NCBI GenBank assembly: GCA_016490735.1
Contig: JAEMWC010000285.1
Coordinates: 690,001-754,000 of the forward strand
DNA length: 64,000 bases
Direction of reading: 5' to 3'
Source of the DNA: Pachyseris speciosa
Lineage: Eukaryota; Cnidaria; Anthozoa; Scleractinia; Pachyseridae
Within the stretch, counting starts at the first letter, position 1, and each line of letters opens with the position of its first letter. Position numbers and translations under genes: made by a program. The notes below the pieces were generated by a model. The model ran no database searches. It was not told where the DNA came from and saw only the letters and a program-made list of their open reading frames with translations. Of this stretch, positions 45,450 through 54,105 are shown piece by piece.

Positions 45450-46434
45450 CATTTTGCGACACCATGCATTCATGCAATACTACATACTATTACCTACACA
45501 ACAGTTCACAACTCTACATCTGCACTGCTTCCGGTTACAATACGGCACGTTACTTAAAAAACTGGAGTACAAATTAGCTACAATACTTAAAATACATATA
45601 AACTTTTACATGTTCGTTACCTCTGTTCGTTATAATTGATAAAGAAAATTGCGATCTAAAAATATCCAAAGGATTATTTTATATTATTATAGTATAGATA
45701 ATTGCAACTAAGTCTTAATACACATTTTAACTTTTATTTCACCTGTTTTTTGTTTCATTTTATTTAATTCTGCGAAGGGGAAGAAGAACGAGCACAAAAA
45801 CAAAAGGCAAATATACTGCTTATAGAAACAGGATATACAACAATGTACGGTAAACCATAAATAGAGAAAAAGGTAACGCAACATAATACTTAAACCTGGC
45901 TATGTAGCATTAGAGGAAAAATTGCCATTTTTTAGAGAACGCACTTGATTTCTTAGCTTGTGCTGCTATATATCTCTCTAGATCAATTTTTTCTTGCACC
46001 AAAGCACCGAAGTCCGCGAAATGATATCTAGCTTCGTTAATAGCACATTTGTACAGAGAATATTTCCCAAGAAGAACGAGATGGTTGAGGGTTAAACACG
46101 ATGTAAAATTGTCTACTAGACCGCATATGATATTGTTTCTTGTTAGAGTAACCGTTGTTTTACAACGGTAGTTGTACCAAACCAAAAATTCAGACCAGAA
46201 GGCTTGGGCTGGGGACAACTGACCAACAAATGCAAGATTGTTTGATCGGTGTTAATACAAAAGGGACACTCAGACGAGTTTGTCTTTTTCATTTTATACA
46301 ATAGGCTATTGGTGCAAAGTATATTGTGCATAATCTTGTACTGAAAAATCGCTAGTTTGATTTCTTTCGTAGCACGAAAACGTAGAGAGTAAATTATGCG
46401 GCGCTGATTAAGATCGTAACCGCACTCTCTTAAC
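45396..46434 (-). pseudogene. LINE 3' end (L1/Tx1-type ORF2 C-terminus), copy 1
   Basis: On the - strand the sequence joins the satellite abruptly near 46434 (ECGYDLNQRR...). It encodes a zinc-knuckle region of the zf-RVT type: YKIMHNILCTNSLLYKM, ECPFC, then H-L-x-x-SCP. It then changes frame because of a 1-base loss near 46212 and ends QAKKSSAFSKKWQFFL and a stop at 45910. About 460 bp of 3' UTR follow, then an (AAT)n/A tail (45396-45449) that abuts the satellite. The reverse transcriptase core is missing (5' truncation). Confidence 0.85.
45399..45449. repeat. (ATT)n tract, LINE copy 1 tail
   Basis: About 17 ATT units on + between the satellite and the LINE 3' UTR. Confidence 0.9.
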
Positions 46435-47716
46435 CTTGCCGGGATCTTGGGAGGAATCTTGGCGGGAATGTCGCCGAGAATGTCGCCGGGAATGTCGCCG
46501 GGAATCTTGCCGGGAATGTTACCGGGAATCTTGCCGGGAAACTTGCCGGGAATCTTGGCGGGAATATTGGCGGGAATCTTGGCGGGATTCTTGGTGGGAA
46601 TCTTGGCTGAAATTTTGGCGGGAATCTTGGCGGGAATCTTGCCTCGAATCTTGCTAGGAATCTTGGAGGGAATCTTGGTGAGTGTCTTGACGGGAATCTT
46701 GGCGGGAATCGATGGCCGAAATTTTGGCGGGAGAATTGGTAGGAGTCTTGCCGAGAGTCTTGCGGGGAATCTTGCCAAGATTCTTGCCGGGAATCTTGGG
46801 GGAATCTTGGCGGGAATGTCGCCGGGAATGTCGCCGGGAATGTCGCCGGGAATCCCGCGGGGAATCTTGCCGGGAATCTCGCCGGGAATCTTGCCGTGAA
46901 ACCTGCCGGGAATCTTGCCGGGAATATTGTCGGGAATCTTGGCGGGATTCTTGGTGGGAATTCATGGCTAAAATTTTGGCGGGAATCTGGGGGAAGGCTT
47001 GGCGAAGACTCCCGCCTAGACTCCTTCCAAGACTTCCGACAAGATTCCCGCCAAGAGTCCCGCCAAGACTCCCGCCAAGACTCCCACGAAGACTCCCGCC
47101 AAGACTCCAGAAAAGATTCCCGCTAAGATTCCCGCCAAGAATCCTGTTAATATTCCCGGCGAGATTCCCGGCGAGATTTCCGGCAAGACTCCCGCCAAGA
47201 AGGCGGGAGTCTTGGCGGGCGTCTTTGCGGGAGTCTTGGTGAGAGTCTTGCCGGGAGATTCCCACCAAGATTCCCGCCTAGACTCCCACCAAGACTCCCG
47301 TCAAGATTCCCGCCAAGATTCACGCCAAGAATCCCGCCAAGACTCCCGCCAGGACTCCCGGCAAGAAACCCGCCAAGACTCCTGCCAAGACTCCCGTCAA
47401 GATTCCCGCCAAGATTCCCGGTAAGATTCCCGGCAAGATTCCCGGCAATATTCCCGCCGAGATTCCCGGGGAGATTCCCGGCAAGACTCCCGCCAAGACT
47501 CCCGGCAAGACTCCCGCCAAGAATCCCGCAAAGATTCCAGCCAAATTCCAGCCAAGAATCTTGGCAAGATTCCAGTCAAGAATCCGGCATTCTAGTGGGG
47601 AGCCTTGGCGGGAGGCTTTGAGAGTCTTGCCAGGAGATTCTCACCAAGAATCCCGCCAAGATTCCAGAAAAATTCCAGCCAAGAATCCTGGACAGATTCC
47701 CGCCTTCCCTACTACC

Positions 47717-47765
47717 AGAGGCCTCTTTTCTCTTGTATTCAGCGTGCAGGAGAAAAGAGACCTCT
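47717..47765 (+). repeat. Satellite-embedded hairpin module, copy 1
   Basis: AGAGGCCTCTTTTCTC and GAGAAAAGAGACCTCT are inverted arms (one mismatch) around a 17-base loop ending in GTGCAG. It is followed by GCCATGGGTCGCCAAGAATC and then satellite. The same module recurs at 50472 and 50767, with a right half at 51363. Confidence 0.85.
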
Positions 47766-48534
47766 GCCATGGGTCGCCAAGAATCGTGGCAAGATTCAAG
47801 CAAAGATTTTCCATTCCCGCCAAGAATCCTTCCAAGATTCCCGCCGAGATTCCCGGCAAGACTCCCGCCAAGACTCTCGGCAAGACTCCCGCCAAGAATC
47901 CCGCCAAGAATCCCACCGAGATTCCCGCCAAGATTTCGGCCAAGATTCCCGCCACGATTCCCGCCAAGATTCCCGCCAAGATTCCCGGTAAGATTCACGG
48001 CAAGATTCCCGGCAATATTCCCGGCGAGATTCCCGGGGAAATTCCCGGCAAGACTCCCGGCAAGACTCCCGGCAAGACTCCCGCCAAGAATCCCGCCAAG
48101 AATCCCACCGAGATTCCCGCCAAGATTTCGGCCAAGAATCCCGCCACGATTCCCGCCAAGATTCCCGCCAAGATTCACGGCAAGATTCCCGGCAATATTC
48201 ACGGCGGGATTCCCGGGGAAATTCCCGGCAAGACTCCCGCCAAGAATCCCGGCAAGACTCCCGCGCAAGAATCCCGCTAAGAATCCCGCCAAGATTAACT
48301 CCAAGATTGCCATTAACACTCCCGCCAAGATTTCCGCCAAGATTCCCGGCGAGATTTCCGGCGAGACTCCCTTCAAGACTCCCGCCAAGATTCCCGCCAA
48401 GATTCCCGCCAAGATTCCCGCCAAGATTCCCGGGCAAGATTCCCGCCAAGATTCCCGCCAAGATTCCCGTCTATATTCCCGGCAAGCTTCCCGGCCAAGA
48501 TTCCCGGCGAGATTCTCGCCAAGATTCCCGCCAG

Positions 48535-49778
48535 CATCTCTTTTCATTATTAGATGAATCTGAAAACAACTTCCTCACTTTCAATAATTTCAACCGCAAA
48601 TTCAATGTAAAATGCAATTTTTTACAGTACTACGGACTTTTTTCTGCAATACTTCCCCAGTGGAAAGATTGCTTAAACATTTTAGATCAAGAAGAGACCG
48701 TTATTCACCAACCAGTCATCGAGAAGTTGACCTGTAAAACGATTTATAACTCGTTACTAAGTCGTGAAAATCTTCCGCCCCCCACAGCTGACAAAAGGTT
48801 AACAGAGTGCGGTTACGATCTTAATCAGCGCCGCATAATTTACTCTCTACGTTTTCGTGCTACGAAAGAAATCAAACTAGCGATTTTTCAGTACAAGATT
48901 ATGCACAATATACTTTGCACCAATAGCCTATTGTATAAAATGAAAAAGACAAACTCGTCTGAGTGTCCCTTTTGTATTAACACCGATCAAATAATCTTGC
49001 ATTTGTTGGTCAGTTGTCCCCAGGCCCAAGCCTTCTGGTCTGAATTTTTGGTTTGGTACAACTACCGTTGTAAAATAACGGTTACTCTAACAAGAAACAA
49101 TATCATATACGGTCTAGTAGACAATTTTACATCGTGTTTAACCCTCAACCATCTCGTTCTTCTTGGGAAATATTCTCTGTACAAATGTGCTATTAACGAA
49201 GCTAGATATCATTTCGCGGACTTCGGTGCCTTGGTGCAGGAAAAATTGATCTAGAGAGATATATAGCAGCACAAGCTAAGAAATCAAGTGCGTTCTCTAA
49301 AAAATGGCAATTTTTCCTCTAATGCTACATAGCCAGGTTTAAGTATCGTGTTGCGTTACCTTTTTCTCTATTTATGGTTTACCGTACATTGTTGTATATC
49401 CTGTTTCTATAAGCAGTATATTTGCCTTTTGTTTTTGTGCTCGTTCTTCTTCCCCTTCGCCAAAGATAAGCAGAATTAAATAAAATGAAACAAAAAAACA
49501 GGTGAAATAAAAGTTAAAATGTGTATTAAGACTTAGTTGCAATTATCTATACTATAATAATATAAAATAATCCTTTGGATATTTTTAGATCGCATTTTTC
49601 TTTATCAATTATAACGAACAGAGGTAACGAACATGTAAAAGTTTGTATGTATTTTAAGTATTGTATTGTAACCGTAAGCAGTGTAGAAGTAGAGTTGTGA
49701 ACTGTTGTGTAGGTAACAGTATGTAGTATTGTATGTATGCATGGTGTCGCAAAGTGATATTAAAAAACAAAACAAAAA
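48535..49778 (+). pseudogene. LINE 3' end (L1/Tx1-type ORF2 C-terminus), copy 2
   Basis: Emerges from the satellite near 48535. Its frame runs from the satellite to a stop at 49252-49254 and includes FNRKFNVKCNFLQYYGLFSA, DLNQRRIIYSLRFRATKEIK and the zinc-knuckle region (ECPFC...LLVSCPQAQAFW). It extends ~250 bp further 5' than copy 1. A 1-base loss in an A run near 49246 causes the early stop; copy 1 lacks this defect but has a different one. The 3' UTR (about 520 bp) ends in an A-rich tail directly against GATTCCCGCC at 49779. Orientation relative to the satellite is the same as in copy 1. Confidence 0.85.
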
Positions 49779-50471
49779 GATTCCCGCCAAGATTCCCGGC
49801 AAGACTCTCGGCAAGACTCCCGCCAAGACTCCAAACAAGACTCCCGCCAAGACTCCCGCCAAGATTTCGGCCAAGATTCTCGCTAAGATTCCCGCCAACA
49901 TTCCCGCCAAGATTCAGGCCAAGATTCACGCCAACATTCCCGCCAAGATTCGCGCCAAGATTCTTGGCAAGATTCCCGGAAACACTCCCAGCAAGACTCC
50001 CGCCAAGTTTTCGGCCAAGATTCACGCCAAGATTCCCGCCAAGATTCCCGCCAAGACTTCTGCCAAGATTCCCTCCAAAATTCCTAGCTTGATTCCCGGC
50101 AAGATTCCCGGCAAGATTCCCGGAATTATTCCCGGCGAGATTCCCGGCGAGATTACCGCCAAGACTCCCGCCAAGATTTCCGCAAACATTCCAGCCAAGA
50201 TTCCCGCCAAGATTCCCGCAAAGATTTCCAGCAAGATTCCCGGCAAGATTCCCGGCAAGATACCCGGTAATATTCTCGGCGAGATTCCCGGCAAAACTTC
50301 CGCCAAGACTTCCATCAAGATTCCCGCCAAGACTCGCGGCAAGACTCCCGCCAAGATACCCGCCAAAATTCCCGCCAAGATTTCCGCCAAGATTCCCGCC
50401 AAGAATCCCGCGAAGATTCCAGTCAAATTCCAGCCAAGAATCGTGGAGAGATTCCCGCCTTCCCTTGTAAA

Positions 50472-50520
50472 AGAGGCCTCTTTTCTCTTGTATTCAGCGT
50501 GCGGGAGAAAGGGGACCTCT
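50472..50520 (+). repeat. Satellite-embedded hairpin module, copy 2
   Basis: Same 49-bp inverted-arm unit as 47717-47765, here with GAGAAAGGGGACCTCT as right arm. Followed by ACCATGGGTCGCCATGAATC. Confidence 0.85.
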
Positions 50521-50766
50521 ACCATGGGTCGCCATGAATCCTGGCAAGATTCCCGTAAAGATTTTCCATTCCCGCCAAGAATACTGGCAAGATTCCTACC
50601 AAGATACCGACAAGATTCCCGCCAAGAGTCCCGGCAAGATTCCCGGAGAGATTCCCGGCGAGATTCCCGCCAAGATTCCCGCCAAGATTCCAGCCAAATT
50701 CCAGCCACGAATCCTGGCAAGATTCCAGCCAAGAATCCCGGAGAGATTCCCGCCTTCCCTGCTGAC

Positions 50767-50815
50767 AGAGGCCTCTTTTCTCTTGTATTCAGCGTGCGGA
50801 AGAAAAGAGACCTCT
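50767..50815 (+). repeat. Satellite-embedded hairpin module, copy 3
   Basis: Same unit, 295 bp after copy 2. Both are followed by the same satellite context (GTCGCCA, CCTGGCAAGATTCCCG, AAAGATTTTCCAT), giving a higher-order repeat. A right-half-only remnant lies at about 51363-51380. Confidence 0.85.
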
Positions 50816-51964
50816 GCTATGGGTCGCCAAAAATCCTGGCAAGATTCCCGCAAAGATTTTCCATCCCCGCCAAGAATCCTGGCAAGAATCCTGCGAAGAC
50901 ACCGACAAGATTCCCGTCAAGAGTCCCGGCAAGATTCCCGGCGAGATTCCCGGCGAGATTCTCGGCGAGATTTCCGCCAAGATTCCCGCCAAGAATCCCT
51001 CCAAGACTCCCGCCAAGATTTCGGCCAAGATTCCCGCCAAGATTTCCGCCAAGACACCCGCCAAGACTCCCGCCAAGATTATCGCCAAGTTTCCCGGCAG
51101 GATTCCCGGCATGATTCCTGGCAAGATTCCCGGCAATATTCCCGGCTAGATTCCCGGCGAGATTCCCGGGAAGACTCCCGCCAAAACTCCCGCCAAGTCT
51201 CCCGCCAAGACTCCCGCCAAAACTCCCGCCAAGACTCCCGCTAAGACTCCCGCCAAGATTCCCCCCAAGACTCCCAGCAAGATTCCCGCCAAGATTTCCG
51301 CCAAGATTCCCGCCAAGAATCCCGCTAAGAATCCCGGCAAGATTCCAGCCAAGATTCTCGCAAAAAGAATAGAGACCTCTGCCATGGGTCGCCAAGATTC
51401 CAGCCAAGATTCCCGCAAAGATTTCAAAATTCCCGCCAGGAATCCTGGCAACATTCCTGCCAAGATCCCGCCAAGATTCCCGCCAAGGGTCCCGCCAAGA
51501 TTCCCGGTAAGATTCCCGCCAAAATTCCCGGCAGGATTCCCGGCAAGATTCCCGGCAAGATTCCTGGCAAGATTCCCGGCAAGATTCCCGGCAAGATTCC
51601 CGGCAAGATTCCCGGCAAGATTCCCGGTAAGATTCCCGCCAAGATTCCCGCCAAGATCTCCGGCAAGATCTCCGGCAAGATTCCGGCAAGATTCCCGGCA
51701 AGATTCCTGGCAAGGTTCCCGGCAAGATTCCCGGAGAGATTCCCGGCGAGATTCCCGGCGAGATTCCCACCAAGATTCCCGTTAAGATTCCCGTTAAGGC
51801 TCCCGCTAAGATTCCCGCCAAGATTCGCGCCAAGATTCCCGGCAAGATTCCCTGTAAGATTCTCTGGAAGATTCCCGGCAAGATTCCCTGCCGTCCTTGG
51901 CGGGAATCTTGATCGGAATCTTTGCGGGAATCTTGGCGGGAATCTTGGCGGTAATCTTTTTAAT

Positions 51965-52275
51965 GAGATGATTCTAACACACAAACTACTGGTTTAAATT
52001 TACTGGTTTGTAATGAGGTGATTGTAATACACAAATTACTGGTTTGTAATGAGGTGATTGTAGCCCACAAATTGTTGGTTTGTAATGAGGTGATTGCAAT
52101 CCACAAATTACTGGTTTGAAATGAACTGATTGTAACTCACAAATTACTGGTCTGAAATGTGATGATTGTAATCGAAAAAAATCACCGGTTTGTAATAAGG
52201 TGATTTCAACCCACAAATTACTGGTTTGTAATGAGATGATTTCAACCCACAAATTACTGGTTTTTAATGAGAAAC
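51965..52275 (-). repeat. 36-bp minisatellite, about 8 copies
   Basis: Units read ACTGGTTTGTAATGAGGTGA then TTGTAA.CCACAAATT on +, period 36, with more divergence in the middle copies. It starts right where the 12-bp satellite stops. A minus-strand ORF (51986-52315) follows the period and is not taken as a gene. Confidence 0.9.
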
Positions 52276-52619
52276 CACGAATTACTTGATTGCAAATACA
52301 TGAGAGTATTTGCATCGCACAAACTGCGGGGGAAGCTCGTTAACATTGAAAATGTCCGGCGACTAGATATCGATCATTCAAAGCTCGAAACTAATTCTTA
52401 CACCACCCCTCCCACAGTGGAATATTTGTATTGGTTTACGGAGGATTAGAATGCATTAAATTGCACATTTTTGCTAATGATCAGGTCCTGGTGAATTGTG
52501 GGTAGATCCAGATGATGCTTAATATTAGCTTTACAAGATCGGGCATGCGCCGAAAAGAAAATTTTGCTTTCTCTTCTCCCCTTTTCTTTTGCTTTTCTTG
52601 CCTCGCTTTCTTTTTCTCT
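52276..52619. other. No gene recognised
   Basis: Spacer between the 36-bp repeat and the transposon-type ORF remnant. Confidence 0.4.
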
Positions 52620-52790
52620 TGCTCGACTTCAACGTTGGTGCAAACCTTACCAACAAGTGAGGGAAGTAGGTTGCGAACCGCCATCGTGTCTTTGCGCCAC
52701 GAACCTTCCTTTTTGCATGACAGGGCATGGCAGACGGTATAATTCGCACCACAAGCACACTTGCTTGGTAAGTCAGACAGGGGCAAATTA
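52620..52790 (-). pseudogene. Transposable-element ORF remnant with a Cys/His motif
   Basis: Reads LPSKCACGANYTVCHALSC followed by KKEGSW..., AVRNLLPSLVGKVCTNVEVE, then a Lys/Glu-rich tail. The C-x-C-G...HALSC...RN(x)2-(R/N)-L pattern is one I associate with a cnidarian repeat-encoded protein, but I cannot name the element. The flanks are not open in frame, so it is a fragment. Confidence 0.4.
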
Positions 52791-52910
52791 TACCTTAAGC
52801 GCAGAGAGTCTCTGAATTCTTATTTATTCAGCACTAAGCCTTGATCGACAAGAGGCACTGCGGGAAGCCACGAGCTCGCACCCTTGTGTCTCGATTGGTT
52901 AACTTACTGG

Positions 52911-53347
52911 TTAAAGTGCCTATGAAGTAAAAAGTTTTGTTTCCAATTTTTGAAGTTTCTTGTGTCTCGATTACGAAATGACAAAAGAAATTTGACCACA
53001 TCAACTAAAGGCGAATTTTTTCTCTCTCTCCAAAGAACCTCAAAATTCCACAAATAGTGTCCTTTGGACTGGGAACGAAGCTTTGCTCAGAACAATGCTG
53101 ATGACGTAGGAAATGCCACGACACTCGTGTTTTCTGAAGCATTTCCTACGTCGCACCTTATACGATCTTTTGGCCGCGCGCAAGATGGAGATACTTTTAG
53201 GCGCCAAATTTAAAACTTTCAGTTCGATTTATTCCGCGTTGTGAATGTTCTACTGCCTAAAACCTAAATTTTAAGAATCAGAAAATGATAAACTATTATA
53301 TTATATTATATTAGAACAAGAAGTTTTTGGCTTCATAGGCACCTTAA
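52911..53347. mobile_element. TTAA-flanked MITE (piggyBac-like target)
   Basis: TTAA at 52911-52914 and 53344-53347. Inverted ends are AGTGCCTATGAAGTAAAAA on the left and, on the reverse strand, GGTGCCTATGAAGCCAAAAA on the right. An internal perfect hairpin (GACGTAGGAAATGC, 53103-53116 with 53139-53152) is present. Non-coding, 437 bp. Confidence 0.75.
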
Positions 53348-53580
53348 CTGCGGTCAGTTGGTTAACTGACCGCAACAGATGGATCCGAGGGTAATAATAA
53401 TAAGGGGAATAGTATCTACATTCGATATTAAGGTAAATTTATAAAGACTCCTTGAATTTATTGGGTCGTGATATTCACAGCTTAATTTGTGTTGTGACAG
53501 TGCCAAATCTTACGTGAGAGTGTTAGTAACCTTCAAATAAAGCGTTAATCCGGTCAATATCACCATGCACTGCAAGCCTT

Positions 53581-54105
53581 CTACTGAACAAGAACGTAGC
53601 ATTTAGCTTTGATGTGCTTATGCTTCGATTTCTCGTTTCCACAGGAGTTGGATCCATCTTGTCCTCCCCTGGTACCTGCAGAACCGAATCCAATTCTCGA
53701 ATTGCATGAATCGCAATCATTTTCATTATTGCTGATGATGCCTATTCTGGTAATAGCTGGGTCAAGTGTTCCAGTAGGCGAGACTACATTGAACCCTTCC
53801 ATGTTGCAATGCGGCTGCAGAGAGGATTCAGCCAAAAGGGATTTCCACTTGTCTCTGCCGTTGTCAGTTTTTATGTAGCTGTTGTTTGCCAGTAGAGCGT
53901 GTAAGGAGGTCGCCTGCTGAGTAATCGATAACCATTTCGTTGTCCCATGTGCAACTTGCATTCCAAGGCATAACTTTGTGAAAGGGTTGCTCCAGTAGCT
54001 TGGCATCTTTGCCTCGTGGAGATCATGATCAAATCCGGATTCCCCGGATGTTTGATTGTACGCTGTTTTGCTGGTCCAGAGGTCTGCGTCATATCTGAAG
54101 GTGGT
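53581..54105 (-). CDS. Exon 7: C-terminal part of the lectin domain and stop
   Basis: Acceptor CTCCTTCAG, 174 codons and TAG. Contains DLWTSKTAYN, FTKLCLGMQVAHGTTKWLSI, ISNNENDCDSCNSRIGFGSA, a Gly/Ser/Asp stretch and HKHIKAKCYVLVQ at the end. Confidence 0.85.
   Translation of the reverse strand, partial: TTFRYDADLWTSKTAYNQTSGESGFDHDLHEAKMPSYWSNPFTKLCLGMQVAHGTTKWLSITQQATSLHALLANNSYIKTDNGRDKWKSLLAESSLQPHCNMEGFNVVSPTGTLDPAITRIGIISNNENDCDSCNSRIGFGSAGTRGGQDGSNSCGNEKSKHKHIKAKCYVLVQ

Larger units (their letters stand above)
44418..51956. repeat. Strand-switching 12-bp satellite array (GATTCCCGCCAA type)
   Basis: Hundreds of 12-bp units, mostly GATTCCCGCCAA with GATTCCCGGCAA, GACTCCCGCCAA and GATTCCCGGCGA variants. 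Orientation is + at 44418-44457, - at 44461-46999, + at 47006-51895 and - at 51897-51956, with short - blocks at about 47202-47253 and 47593-47632. Both outer ends have a CCAAGGACGG junction facing inwards, so the whole is a large imperfect inverted repeat. Two LINE tails and a recurrent hairpin interrupt it. Because 12 is a multiple of 3, all six frames stay open for long stretches (KIPA, RFPP, DSRQ, LAGI, GNLA, SWRE); I do not take these as genes. Confidence 0.95.

Noticed and set aside
44469..51881. Long ORFs (up to 461 codons) across the satellite read as Lys-Ile-Pro-Ala or Gly-Asn-Leu-Ala repeat proteins
   Set aside because: They exist on both strands and in several frames because the repeat period is 12. 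There is no start context, domain or splice structure, and the LINE tails interrupt them.
44418..51956. CRISPR array
   Set aside because: Units are contiguous 12-mers without unique spacers, in a eukaryotic genome.
51986..52315. 109-codon - ORF
   Set aside because: It follows the 36-bp minisatellite period.
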